Positions 35,700 to 47,589 of a stretch of 64,000 nt of DNA are shown one piece after another. Position 1 is the stretch's first letter; every line of letters starts with the position of its first letter. The stretch comes from Chondrilla cf. caribensis (Eukaryota; Porifera; Demospongiae; Chondrillida; Chondrillidae). The notes under the pieces are model-generated. The model was not told the origin of the DNA and ran no database searches. It saw nothing but the letters and a program-made list of their open reading frames with translations. The position numbers were made by a program, and so were the translations under genes. The stretch is taken from assembly GCA_964020155.1 (NCBI GenBank), contig OZ026555.1, forward strand, positions 2,883,782-2,947,781, given 5' to 3'.

Positions 35700-37087
35700 T
35701 AATTTGAAAAGCCAACTGTATTATACTATCAGAAACTACTCAGATATAAAAATGCTTTTGTATGATCCTGAATTGAAATCAGATGTAACTTTCGCTATCA
35801 AAACGAAGAAAAACAATATATGAAGGACACTCGTATGTATGCTTATGTTGTTCTCCAAACAGAAGTTGAGATATTTTATGTAAGTTCATCATAAGTCTAA
35901 GTTTATTAGTTCATAGTGTATTAACCAGTACTAATTAGATCATCTGTAAGTTGATTTATAGTTCGGAAGATCATATGACAGAGTCAAATTCTCATCCAGA
36001 TTCTAATCACAACAATCAAATGGAAACTGGCAGTCAAAACCAAACACAATGTGTTGATGCATCCCAAATGCAATTAAACACAACACAAAATCAAACACTA
36101 CATGTCATACAGTGCACTACTGCACAACATGAGTTGCAAACTCAACAAATTTAAACCAAACACAAGCACAAGTCCAGACACATCCACAAGTTCATACACA
36201 AGATGCAAATACCAATGGGTATGGCCATGATTATGATGTACAAAACAATCACACAATGTGTAAATTCCAGCAACAGCAATATAAATGGAAGCAATCCCAC
36301 TGAATCGTTTGCCATGGAATGTGGCCATCACTTTCCAATAACACTAAACCTACTTATGAATGTTTGAGATATGTCCGTAATACACTTCGATAAGTTTCTC
36401 CTGGTCCAAGCAAATGACAGGAACCCTGGTTCAGTACCTCAATTAAAACTTAAGGTTTAACACAAATTGTACAAATGATTATTAATCTAAACATCCATCA
36501 CTTATGTCCACAAAAACACAGGTGGTCAACACGAGTAAGAGTTACTCATCTGTAGATACATATTGGCCAGAATTGCATGCATTGCTGCCACATGACACCA
36601 CAAATGTAAAACATCCCATGAGAATATACACTAGACAGAATGGCATTGGTACAGATTTGAATATCAATCTCGTGTTAGCACATGCACATGCACATGAATA
36701 TGCTAAACCAAACAGTGATCCAGGTCTTAGTGATTTAATCAAAATATCAGCATTGGCATGGCAATGCTAGCACACTTGCACATGAATATGCTAAACCAAA
36801 CAGTGACCCAAGTCTTATTGATCTAATCAAAAAGCAGCATTGGCATGGAAAGTACAGTCATAATATGGACAGTGATTCAAACATTTTTCCAACATTAAAA
36901 GACCCAATCATAATTGAAAGTGATGCAGGGAGCAACTGTTATTGAATAGTGTCATTGGTCTGATGACAACATTCAATAAGTGCATACCATCAGAAAACTG
37001 GCATACACACACATCTGGAGTGACATATATACTGCCATTTTCTGTTTAGTGAGGTCCTGAATTACATTCATACCTAGTATAGATATA
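35700..37087 (+). other. Unrecognised AT-rich region with Asn/Gln-rich frame
   Basis: 35951-36154 is open and Asn/Gln/Thr/His-rich (low complexity). 36661-36840 holds an imperfect direct duplication: HEYAKPNSDPGLSDLIK recurs as HEYAKPNSDPSLIDLIK about 115 bp later in another frame. No family recognised; probably a decayed element ORF. Confidence 0.3.
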
Positions 37088-37961
37088 CTAGTTGTGAACA
37101 AAGTTCAGAACCTCGCAAATAGATCTTGCATATCAAGATCTAGGGTATGACGTAGTTCAGTGACATCATCTAAAAATGTCTTCCAAAATGGACGTCATGA
37201 TGGCCGACCATTTGGTGTCCCGAACGACGGATTGGCGAACCCTGCTCTTCGGCGAAGGAAATCGAAAAATCGTTGTGCAAAAAAGTTGACAATTGTTATT
37301 TGAATTGTCTTAAGGTACTTGGTAGTGATGCAGTCAGAAATTTGTCGACGGGAGGAATCGAAAAGTAAGTGCTCTTTTAACGGATCGTGTGTGAACCACA
37401 AACAACCTTTGTCCAAGTTTGCCATTTCAATGTATGCTGTGACGGTGCCCCATTACCGTCAGTGGGACGACTTAATACTGATCGATTCGTTCGACGAACG
37501 ATTTGCGTTCAAAGAAACCAAAAAAAAGACCTAAATCACACAATATTGGCGGCCACCGCAATTAAGAGCGTGGGCTGCTCGATCGGACTCCCCTAACGAA
37601 CGGAAACAACTAGTTCAGACAGAGTCTGAAGGGGCTCGCCTAAGCTCGCCCTGTTAGCAGGGGTCAGCATCTATAGATGTGCAGTAGCTGGCATTGAAAA
37701 CGCACACATAGGCACTGACTGATGTCTGCAGCATGCATGCTCTATTCAGGCAATTATGGAAATGCCAGCATATCCATAAGTGCCTGATAGGGTGGCTAAG
37801 TACATGCAGTGTGCTGGGTTCTGCTGCTGTGCAGTAGTTCCAGTAGTGACAACATGTTTATTCCATGTTGCAGCACAGAGATGTCTGTGTTGTATTGAAG
37901 GATGATAATGATTTTATAGATGTATTACACAGCATCAAAATGAGTCAATGCGTAAATATAA

Positions 37962-38010
37962 AACCCTAACCCTACCCTAACCCTAACCCTATCCTAACTC
38001 TACCTTAACT
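37962..38010. repeat. Interstitial telomere-like repeat
   Basis: AACCCTAACCCTACCCTAACCC and degenerate units: about six CCCTAA-type repeats, then decay (TCCTAACTCTACCTTAAC). This is the animal TTAGGG type. A second copy lies in unit B. Confidence 0.85.
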
Positions 38011-38786
38011 TACTCCCTACTCCAAAAGTACTACACTGTAGTTATAGAAAGAAATACCAAATGTTGATAAATGTGTACATCAAAATGCATTGATGTCATC
38101 TCATTGTGTTAGACAGCTACAGCTTGCCCCATTCAGGTGCATATGTCAGCATGTGCACATAGGGTCTGTCCCATTTAGCAGCAGATGTGCCCAAGTAGGA
38201 GTACAGGAACAATAGCAGTTGATGTATGCGTGTCGACAACGTTACTTTGCATTTCTATGTGTGAGACCATACGGCATTAACATGTATTTCGAGATTCCTT
38301 GTTCCACAAGAGAATCATTCAGACACAAAAGGTTCAAAAGCATTGATATGTGGTCTAACGAACCATGTAACAGTTTTAAAATGGTCAAAATAATGAGAGA
38401 TAGATGTTTTAACACGTAAGATATAACGCCCGACTCGCCGAAGAAGGACCCTGGTTCCCCCGTCGTTTCCTGCCTTTCAGAAGATGTCCCGAGTGTCCCC
38501 GCGTCTTTCTAGTTCTAGAAGAATGTTTCTTGTGTTTGGAGAACGGTTCGAAGGTGATCAATTCGGCCAGTACCAGAATTGGCAGTCGATCAAAATGGCA
38601 CGGCGTCCCAAAGAAAGAAACGTCAGCGTGTTTGAAAAATCGCCTCGATCGTCTCGAAAAGGGCATCCACGTCTTTCTCCGGACGTCCCTGACGTCTCGA
38701 AAAGAGTTTCCGTCCTCCAGAGGGTCGCACGATTGCACCAGACGTCGAAAACGTTGGCCAAATTGTTGGCCTAAATACGTAATACA

Positions 38787-38817
<31 letters not shown>

Positions 38818-38888
38818 TTCCACACCGGAAGCGTAGGCGGGCAGGCGGCCGACTCGCAAGAGAGGGGCTCGCTTAGGCTCGCCCCAAA

Positions 38889-38910
38889 TTACCTCGCTAA
38901 CGCTCGGTAA
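38889..38910. repeat. 22-bp palindromic box TTACCTCGCTAA...
   Basis: TTACC(TCGCTAACGCTC)GGTAA with 5-bp perfect inverted ends and near symmetry inside. Identical to the 22-bp insertion at 39435-39456. Confidence 0.8.
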
Positions 38911-39434
38911 TTACTAGTTGTGAACAAAGTTCAGAACCTCGCAAATAGATCTTGCATATCAAGATCTAGGGTATGACGTAGTTCAGTGACATCATCAAAA
39001 AATGTCTTCCAAAATGGACGTCATGATGGCCGACCATTTGGTGTCCCGAACGACGGATTGGCGAACCCTGCTCTTTGGAGATGGAAATTGAAAAATCGTT
39101 GTGCAAAAAAGTTGACAATTGTTATTCGAATTGTTTTAAGGTACTCAGTACTGATGTAGTCAGAAATTTGTCGACAGGAGGAATCGAAAAGTAAGTGCTC
39201 TTTTAACGGATCGTGTGTGAACCACAGGCAACCTTTGTCCAAGTTTGCCATTTCAATATATGCTGCGACGGTGCCCCATTACCGTCGGTGGGATGACTTA
39301 GTGCTGATCGATTCGTTCAACGAACGATTTGCGTTCAAAGAAACCAAAAAGTGACCTAAATTGAACAATATTGGCGGCCACCGCAATTAAGAGCGTGGGC
39401 GGCTCGATCGGACTCCCCAAACGAACGGAAACAA

Positions 39435-39456
39435 TTACCTCGCTAACGCTCGGTAA
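39435..39456. repeat. Precise 22-bp insertion/deletion between tandem units
   Basis: Unit A reads AACAA|CTAGTTC at 37605-37616, whereas unit B has TTACCTCGCTAACGCTCGGTAA inserted exactly at the bar. No target duplication is visible. The same box lies at 38889-38910. Confidence 0.9.
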
Positions 39457-39800
39457 CTAGTTCAGACAGAGTCTGAAGGGGCTCGCCTAAGCTCACCCTG
39501 TTAGCAGGGGTCAGCATAGATGTGCAGTAGCTGGCATTGAAAACGCACACATAGGCACTGACTGATGTCTGCAGCATGCTCTATTCAGGCGATTATGGAA
39601 ATGCCAGTATATCCATAAGTGCCTGATAGGGTGGCTAAGTACATGCAGTGTGCTGGGTTCTGCTGCTGTGCAGTAGTTCCAGTAGTGACAACATGTTTAT
39701 TCCATGTTGCAGCACAGAGATGTCTGTGTTGTATTGAAGGATGATAATGATTTTATAGATGTATTACACAGCATCAAAATGAGTCAATGCGTAAATATAA

Positions 39801-39848
39801 AACCCTAACCCTACCCTAACCCTAACCCTATCCTAACTCTACCTTAAC
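39801..39848. repeat. Interstitial telomere-like repeat, copy 2
   Basis: Same CCCTAA-type run as in unit A with the same degenerate units, so it was duplicated with the unit and not formed independently. Confidence 0.85.
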
Positions 39849-40634
39849 TTACTCCCTACTCCAGAAGTACCACACTGTATAGGAAGAAATACCAAATGTT
39901 GATAAATGTGTACATCAAACTGCATTGATGTCATCCCATTGTGTTAGACAGCTACAGCTTGCCCCATCCAGGTGCATATGTCAGCATCTGCACATAAGGT
40001 CTGTCCCATTTAGCAGCAGGTGTGCCCATGTAGGAGTACAGGAACAATAGCAGTTGATGAATGCGTGTCGACAACGTTACTCCGCGTTTCTATGTGTGAG
40101 ACCATACGGCATTAACATTTCGAGATTCCTTGTTCCACAAGAGAATCATTCAGACACAAAAAGTTCAAAAGCATTGATATGTGGTCTAAAGAACCACCTA
40201 ACAGTTTTAAAATGGTCAAAAGAACGAGAGATCGATGTTTTAACACGTAAGATATAACGCCCGACTCGCCGAAGAAGGACCCTACTCCCCCGGTCGTTTC
40301 CTGCCTTTCAGAAGATGTCCCGAGTGTCCCCGCGTCTTTCTACTTCTAGAAGAATGTTTCTTGTGTTTGTCGAACGGTTTGAAGGAGATCAATTCGGCCA
40401 ATACCAGAATTGGCAGTCGATCAAAATGGCACGGCGTCCCAGAGAAAGAAACGTCAGCGTGTGTGAAAATTCGCCTCGATCTTGTCGAAAAGGGCATCCA
40501 CGTCTTTCTCCAGGCGTACCGGACGTCATGAAAAGAGTTTCCGTCCTTCAGAGGGTCGCACGATCGCGCCAGACGTCGAAAACGTTGGCCAAATTGTTGG
40601 CCTAAATACATAATACAAACATATATATGTGAGC

Positions 40635-41140
40635 GTGCAAGCGAAAAGGGCCCTTAGCCATTGTTATCAAAATGTTCAGAATGTATCAAAACAGCCAAAT
40701 AACACAAAATTTTCGGTTTTTGTTTTATTCGATCAAATTGCTTATATGGTGATAAAGAATAAGTTCTGAAAGCGTCCTACCGATACGATTTGTACTTTTC
40801 GAGAACGAAGCCTTTTCGTCAAGCGTTCAAAGTCGCCATTTTAAATTATACGGAGTTATGCGGTTCCATCTTGGATGTTGATTCGCCTTGAATGACGTCA
40901 TGAATTTCCATTGGTCAGTATACTTTACATCTTCAGTATACGGATCCAGAGCCAAAAACGGAAATGAGCCTGTTATCCGTTATAAAGTTGCCGGGAGGGA
41001 CTCAAACAAAGCCCTGTAGCGCATAAATAGTCGTATGATCTACATGATAGCGCCATCGTCTGCAGTATGGAATAGGCTATCGAACAATACCAAAAACGCG
41101 CATTCGACAAAAAATCGCTAAGGGCCCTTTTCGCTTGCAC
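40635..41140. mobile_element. 506-bp MITE
   Basis: Inverted ends GTGCAAGCGAAAAGGGCCCT and AGGGCCCTTTTCGCTTGCAC are perfect over at least 20 bp, extending to CTTAGC. It is absent from the matching place in unit A (about 38790), so it inserted after the duplication. The TSD is obscured by (TA/CA)n flanks. No ORF of note. Confidence 0.9.
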
Positions 41141-41270
41141 ATACACACATATATATATATATATATACATATATATATTTCCACACCGGAAGCGTAGGTG
41201 GACAGGCGGCCGACTCGCAAGTGTGGGGCTCGCTTAGGCTCGCCCCAATTACCGAGCGGTTTATACCGCG

Positions 41271-42074
41271 AGGTTATCTGTTTCCGTCGCATAGGGGTGC
41301 CCAGAGTTGGCGCCCACTCATTTGATTAGTTTCCGGGTTAAAAATTCTAAGATTTTGTCCCATTTGTGCTTTCTTTCGCCGAGAGTTTCAAAGTGCTCGT
41401 GAACGAAATTCGATATTGGTCGATGCTGGTGTGAGTGGGCATCGGCGTGCTACAGAATAAAGTAACGAACGTTTGTACAGACAACCTGGAGTTTGCGCAA
41501 CGCTTAAGAAAAGGCAACTCACATTTCTTTCCTTCACGGTGGCACTTTTCTTGCTATGCGATTACCAGAACTCTTAAAACGTGAACAAGCAAGTTATCTA
41601 AAAATTTTGCGTAACGATTTTTGACTTTCCTTTCGGCGTAAGTAGGGTATGCCGTAACGTCGTTCGGGACCTAGAATTGGCCGGCCATGATGACGTCCAT
41701 CTTGTCAGCCATTTGCACATAATATGTGACGTCATGGCATGAGGGCATGCGCATGACATGGAAGTGCTGTTTTTTGTTGTTTTTTTTTTCTTTCAAAAGT
41801 TACCTAATATTGCAATACAATTGTTTAAGTTAATATATATATATATACATCTATGTAGACTAGATCTACTTTTCTTCCATAGCGAGGTTCTGCACAAAGT
41901 GCACACCTAGTATATTATTTATATTATTATTATTATTATTGTTATTAAAGTGCATTGTAGGACAGTTGTCCAAAATAGCACTAAATAAAAAATTCCAAAG
42001 TTATTTAGTACCTATTTACTAAATTTTAATAGCTCCTTTCTAGATTTCCACATATTTAGAACAAATCTGGCAAT

Positions 42075-42077
<3 letters not shown>
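41271..42077. other. Non-coding, no gene seen
   Basis: Contains TTTCGTTCACGAGCAC-type sequence, poly-T near 41770 and short (ATT)n at 41920-41945. No ORF with recognisable content. Confidence 0.4.
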
Positions 42078-42166
<89 letters not shown>

Positions 42167-42236
42167 CATTTAGATATATATTTATATATATATATATTTA
42201 GATATATATTTATATATATATATATTTAGATATATA
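42078..42236. repeat. (TA)n tract upstream of the LINE
   Basis: About 80 bp of pure TA, then units of TTTAGATATATAT. It borders the LINE 5' end directly. Confidence 0.9.
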
Positions 42237-42249
42237 GACGTATGAAAAG

Positions 42250-43842
42250 ATGGCGGAGTTGATTGTATCAGAGATTTTTACTGAGAGTGATTTATCAGTT
42301 TCAAGCGATTTGTTGCCGATTTCACTGATGCCGATGTCTGAGAAAAGCATACCGAATAGTGATGGAGTCGGAGTTCTGCCTTCCGAAAGGATAGATCCTT
42401 CAATTGCCGATTCAATTGGTCAGCGCGTACCGAACGTGACAGGAATTGAGGTGTGCTGTGGCTCTATTAAGGGAGTTTTTTATCCAAAGAAGTTTAAGAG
42501 CTCCAAGAGTAAGTGTATTGAGTATGGGGGATCTCTCATTACTCCCACTGATTTTGAGAAGAGGGGTGGAAGGGGAAGGGCGTGCAAGTGGAAGAAATCC
42601 ATTAGTTTACTTGATGGTAGTTCTCTTGAGAGTTATCTGAACAATGAGGTGGATAAGGCGGGAGTGATGAGGGGGAAAAGAGAAGGTCTGAGGGGGGCAA
42701 AAGGGAAGTCAGGCTTATCAATGAGTTTGAATAAGGGGCTGGATGAAAGTGAGATAAGAAGCTCAGGGTTGGTGCCTGAGGAAAGGGAGGGAAGTAGCCA
42801 CTCCCCAGTGTGTCATGATTATGGGCAGTCCTCAGTCAGGAGGCCTACAGCAGATATGTATAAGAGTAGAAATGTGAGAAGTGTACCACCTAATGAAGCA
42901 GATGTTGTCTCTGTTAGGGTAGCTGACAGCGAGGTTAATGATGATATTGATGCGGTGTCTGTTAGAAAAGATTTTGTTGATAACGTAGCTACCAACGATT
43001 TAGAAGTTGATGATATTGAAAATGAGTCAAGCGGGGCTGAGGTCAATGATGTTAGTGAAACAGTTGATGATGTTGGGCATGGGGTGTGTTACGAGGGAGT
43101 GCAAGGCTCCTCTGAAACATATACAGTGGGACCCCTCTAAGGTGATAGTTCAATGAGAAAATGGGCCAACCTGCTTGTATCTAAGATCAAGTTGTTAGAG
43201 AAAGACTTAGCAGAGCAGAAGGCAAAGAATGAGTGCCTTGAATTGAGATTGTCCAGCCTTGAGAAGTTGCATAGTAGCACAGAATGTGCCAAGTCATATG
43301 ACTCCCGTCCCCCCAGACCTAACCCCGAGCCTACCACCTCAAAATTGATCAATGCTGAGAAGTTAGTGGTTAATGAGAATGTAGCCTGCTCCAACAGAGT
43401 TGTGAATTGTGGGGGAGGGAGGAGCCGTAGTAATAGGAACAGGCCTGAAGTAGGGGAACATGTATGTGAAGCCATCTTGTCAGATCACCCGAGTGAAAAC
43501 CTGGTTTCTTCAGATGATGGGCAAAAGTGGAGAAATAAGACCAGGTTGGGGGCCACAAAAACTGTTCTTAGGAATAAGGCTCAGGGAGAAGGTGATAGGG
43601 CTACATTTGGGAAGAGCCACCGATCGGGTGATTGTTATGTGGGAAAGAGAAAGCTATGGGGAACGAGAAAGTCTGATACAGAAGAGAGTGTACAACGGAA
43701 GGTGGAAGGGGCCCTGGGAACCAGAGGGGAGGTAAAAATGAGGAGAGTTGAGGATAATGGAGAGGGAGAGCGGGGTGGTACTTGTAGATGGTGGTTTTGG
43801 TTGGAGGGGGACGAGGCTGTTTTAAGGCAATTGGAGAGATAG
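42250..43842 (+). pseudogene. LINE ORF1 with one in-frame stop
   Basis: One frame of 531 codons broken by TAA at 43138-43140. Nothing before the stop matches a domain I know (Ser/Asp/Glu/Val-rich, KSISLLDGSSLES, VDDIENESSGAEV). After the stop, a coiled coil (LLEKDLAEQKAKNECLELRL) suits an LINE ORF1 nucleic-acid-binding protein. The TAA may be a point mutation or a separator of two small ORFs; the downstream part has its own ATG at 43153. Confidence 0.6.
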
Positions 43843-43859
43843 TTGAGTGGGGATGAGTA

Positions 43860-46800
43860 TTGGAAGGTTCAGTCGACCCCTTTTTTAGTGAGAGTGAGGG
43901 TTTTGCCGAAAAGAGTGATAGGAGTAGGAAGGGGAAATGCGGGGAATTGAAGGGGAAACAATTAGCGGGGAAAGGGGTAGGGGTTGATAAGGGTAGGAAC
44001 TTTATTAGGGGTAAAGATAAGCTTAATTTCATTTGTTGGAATGTTGGGGGGTGGTCTAATCTTAGGTGTGAGGCTGATTATAAGAGCAGAGTGATTTCGG
44101 AGGAGGATTGCAGACAGAGGGTAGCTGATTTCTACCAACCGGATGTTATGATAGTTACAGAATCATGGTTGAAAGAGGATGAAGTGGCAGTTTTGAAAGG
44201 TTATAGATGGTGGGGAAGAAATAGGAAAAATGTGAATAAAAGGGCAATTAGAGGATCTGGGGGAGTTGGTATATTTGTTAAGGAGGATGTGTTAAAGTTT
44301 CTAGATGTTGTGATTTTAGATCACACGGTCGAGGATGTCATGTGGGTGGAAATCAAGAGTAGAATTTGGAATGAATGGGAAGGTCTCCTTCTAGGAATCT
44401 GTTATGTTCCACCTGAATTGTCAGGGAGGCGAGAAAATGTTGAGGAGATTTTTGAAAAGATTGGTAGTCAGATTATGGAGTTTAGAGATTGGGGTAGGGT
44501 GATCATATGTGGGGATTTTAATGCAAGATGTGGCAAGATGCAGGAGTTTGCAGTAGAGGAGTATGGATCAGCAATTTTAAGAAAAAGGGAGATTATTGAT
44601 ACTTTTAAAAATCAAAGTGGGGAGTTTTTGTGGAACTTGATGAGAGATCATGATTTATGTATGCATAACGGGAGAGGTATTGAGGGGAGGAATGATTTCA
44701 CTTGTATTTCTAAGAAGGGAAAGTCAGTCGTAGTTTTCTGCATTTCTTCTGTCGAAGATAGAAACATTGTAAGGGATTTTGAGGTTGTTTCCATGAGCAC
44801 TTTTAGTCTTGCTATTGGGGCGGATATACTGTCAAGAGAGTCCGACCATTCTCTGTTGATGTGGTCGGTTGCATTACCAGATGTGCTGGATGGTGAGAGC
44901 AAAGAAGGCGGGGAATCTGAGCTGGTTGATTCAGAGAGGGTATGGTGGAGTTTTCCACAGGGTGATGAGGAATTGTTCATTGATTTCATGGAAGGGGAAT
45001 GTAGGCAGTTAATTGATAGATTACATGATAGGGGCTGTAGCATGGATACCATCTATAGGGATTTTTGTGGGGTTGTTTTTAAGGGTTTGGAGAAGAGGTC
45101 CAGGAAATCACATAAGCGAGGTAGTAGGAGAGTTTGCGGGAGGAAGGCTTGGTTTGGTCGTGAACTATGGAGGATGAGGAAGGAATTCCACAAAGCAGAG
45201 AAGGCATGGCTAAAGGGTAAGATGGAGAGGCGGGGTTATATAAAGGTGCGGAATAGGTATAGGGATGAAGCAAGAAGAGCTCAATGGAATTTTGAAAAGA
45301 AGGTGTGCGAGAGTCTAGATAGGTGCTTAAAAACTAACCAACACTGCTGGTGGAGGCATGTTAAGAAGCTTATGAAAGGGCAGAGGATAGAAGTTACGGA
45401 TTGGGGTAAGGTTATGGGTAAAGATGGTGAAATAGTATGTGGGGAAGAGGAGGTGAGAGAAGTATGGAAGAATGTATTTGAAGATCTGCTGAGTAGACCT
45501 TACAGTACTAGTGAAGAAGAATTAGAGTCGGAGGGGCAAGAAATGGGTGTGGGTGAGATGGATGATGAGGTCTTGAATAGACCAGTGGTGGTAGAAGAGG
45601 TGTGGGAAGCCCTTAGGAGAGTAAGAGAGGAGGCTACCCCAGGCGAGGATGGAGTTATGGGGAAATGGTTAAAAAATCGAGCAGTTGGTGAGTTTATTTT
45701 CGAGTTGTGCCATGCTTGTTTTGAAAGGGGAGAGATCCCAGCTGTATGGCGAGAGGGTATAATAGTCCCTATACCAAAAAAGGCGGAGAAAGCTATTCCT
45801 GATCCGAATGGGTATCGCGGGATTAGCCTCCTTTCAGCGGTATACAAGGTTTTTTGCACAGTACTGAGAATGAGGCTGGAGTCGTACTTGGAGGGTAACC
45901 AGCTTCTGTGTGAGGAGCAAAATGGTTTTCGTAAGAGGAGGAGTTGTATAGATAATATTATGATGTTAACGATGATAGGGAGGAAGATTATTAAGAGGAA
46001 GGGGAGTATGTTTGGTGGCTTTATTGATTTGAAAAAAGCTTATGATTCAGTGGATAGGTGTGGTTTATGGAATAGGCTTAAAAGTTTGGGTATTGAAGGT
46101 AAGATATTTGATTCAATCAAAGCGATTTACTCAGATTTGAAATGTAAGGTGAAAGTTGGTGACAAGTGTAATGATTCTTTCCCGGTTGATGTGGGTCTCA
46201 GGCAGGGATGTGTTCTATCGCCAATTCTATTTAGTGCTTATGTGAATGATTTAATGGAAGAGTTGAGAAGAGAACATGTAGGAATTGAAGTTGAGGATAT
46301 ACGAATTCCTGGTTTGATGTTTGCAGATGACATAGTGGTTTTTGCGGGAAAATGAGGTTCAGCTGAATAGAGCATTAGAAGTAGTGAATAAGTGGTGTTG
46401 TAAGTGGAAGATGAAGATCAATGTGGGTAAGAGTGGTGTGATTCATTTTCGTGACAAGAGACGAATAAAGAGATGTAAGGAAGTTTTTAGGATAGGAGGG
46501 GAAATTATTCAGATGGTTGCTGAGTACAAATATCTGGGGGTTATAATTGATGAATCATTGAAGGGAGATAGGATGATGGAGTCAGTAATGGAAAATAGTA
46601 GGAAAGCTTTATATGGGGTGAATAGATTAATCAGAGGCTTGGGGAATGTAGGGTGGGAAACGTTTACGAAACTATATATGTCATATGTGAGAAGTTCCAT
46701 GTTGTATGCTGCTGAAATATGGGGGTTGCTATGTAGAAATGAATATAAATTGGAGAAAGTTCAACGGGCAGCAATTAGAAGTCGTTTGGGGGTTCACTCC

Positions 46801-47505
46801 AAATTCCCCCTTTTGGGCTTGGAATTGGAAGCAGGGTGGATGCCTGTGAGATGGGAAGCGAAAATTAGGGCGATTAAGTACTACATAAAAGCTAGTAGGA
46901 ATGAGAAGATGAGGTTACTGAATAGAGTGATGGCATGGGCAAATGAGGGGGTAGGATGGATGGAAGGGGATGAGGGGTTCTTGGAGTGTATGGGGTGGAA
47001 TGGGCATGGTTCGCCGGGAGAAATCTTTGGAGATTTGTCACTTGGTCAGGTGAACGAGATGTTGGAGGCATGTGTATGGAGGAAGCTCCAGGAAGAGTGG
47101 AGAGAGGGCTGCAGCAGATCACAGAAGTTAGGATATTGGGAAGTTTTAGTAGGAGATATAGCTTTTGCAGAGTGGAAGATGGGAGGAGCAGTGAGAGTGC
47201 AAAGCAAAGATCAGAGGAAGCTGATAGGGGAATTGAGATGTGGATGTGCAAAGCTGGAAGTGGAGACGGGGAGATGGAGAGGAGTAGCAAGAGAAGATAG
47301 GATCTGTCTGCTATGCAAGAAAGACATGGGAGATGAGAGGCATTTCCTCACATCCTGTGAGGCCCTACAAGATGAGCGATGTGATCTGGAACAGCTAATG
47401 AAGAAAGAGGACGACAAATTAAATGATGTGATGAAAAGATTGCATGAGAAGACGATTTCTAGGATAGTTATGAGAATGTGGAATAGAAGAGTTGAACTGT
47501 TATAA
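43860..47505 (+). pseudogene. LINE ORF2: AP endonuclease plus reverse transcriptase, one frameshift
   Basis: The frame starts 18 nt after ORF1. Endonuclease: FICWNVGGWSN, VTESWL, GICYVPPE, GDFNARCGK and SDHSLL. RT: PGEDGVMGKWL, IPKK...PNGYRGISLLSAVYK, EEQNGFRKRRSC, FIDLKKAYDSVD, GLRQGCVLSPILF and MFADDIVV. Right after FADD a +1 shift in the GGG run (46346-46348) ends this frame at 46355; the rest continues at 46342-47505 in the next frame: KINVGKSGVIHF, YKYLGVIIDESLKG, VETGRWRGVAREDRICLLC and DERHFLTSC. All catalytic residues I could check are present. The related C-terminus of the 17.3-kb LINE suggests the same superfamily. Confidence 0.9.
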
Positions 47506-47589
47506 ATTGTGTTAGCTATTGACTGTTATATGTATGTGCTATTTTGGGAGTCTCCCTACATCAGCACAATAATAATAATAATATATATC

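Larger units (their letters stand above)
37088..38913 (+). repeat. Tandem duplication unit A (1.83 kb)
   Basis: Starts CTAGTTGTGAACAAAGTTCAG and is repeated from 38914 with roughly 5-8% divergence by eye. Contains CTTCCAAAATGGACGTCATG, an interstitial telomeric stretch, a 96-codon GC-rich frame (38484-38774) and, at its 3' end, the TCCACACCGG GC-rich repeat plus the 22-bp box. Confidence 0.9.
34042..41250. mobile_element. Candidate 7.2-kb composite element bounded by inverted GC-rich ends
   Basis: GCGAGCCCCACACTTGCGAG...CGCTTCCGGTGTGGA (34042-34097) is inverted relative to TCCACACCGGAAGCG...CTCGCAAGTGTGGGGCTCGC (41179-41236), and a second inverted copy lies at 38819-38880. The interior includes a tandem duplication, a LINE relic, hairpins and a MITE. 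It may be one large transposon or simply clustered copies of one repeat. No transposase was recognised. Confidence 0.4.
38914..41270 (+). repeat. Tandem duplication unit B (contains a MITE)
   Basis: Second copy of unit A. Differences: a 22-bp insertion at 39435-39456, a 506-bp MITE at 40635-41140 in the TA-rich part, and scattered substitutions. The 96-codon frame is kept (40315-40605), but most differences change the amino acid, so no selection on a protein is evident. Confidence 0.85.
42240..47585 (+). mobile_element. Near-full-length APE-type LINE, about 5.3 kb
   Basis: ORF1-like frame, ORF2 with endonuclease and RT, short 3' UTR and an (AAT)n tail near 47567-47582. Codons are G-rich and unlike host genes (many GGG, AGG and GTG). 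Only two clear lesions are seen: an in-frame TAA in ORF1 and a +1 shift in ORF2. This suggests recent activity. Confidence 0.85.

Noticed and set aside
36504..36770. Frame with HAHAHEYAKPNSDPG...
   Set aside because: Low-complexity His/Ala stretch and a frame-changing local duplication; no domain or splice context.
38484..38774. 96-codon frame MSRVSPRLSSSRRMF..., also open in the tandem copy at 40315-40605
   Set aside because: About eleven residues differ between copies and most of the base changes seen alter the amino acid, so there is no sign of protein selection; the opposite strand is equally open.
42078..42236. Possible replication origin or promoter in the TA tract
   Set aside because: A plain dinucleotide repeat explains it; no other signal.
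43601..44032. Minus-strand Pro/Ser/Leu-rich frames across the LINE (also 44648-45052, 45500-45859, 46892-47290)
   Set aside because: Shadows of the G/A-rich LINE coding strand.
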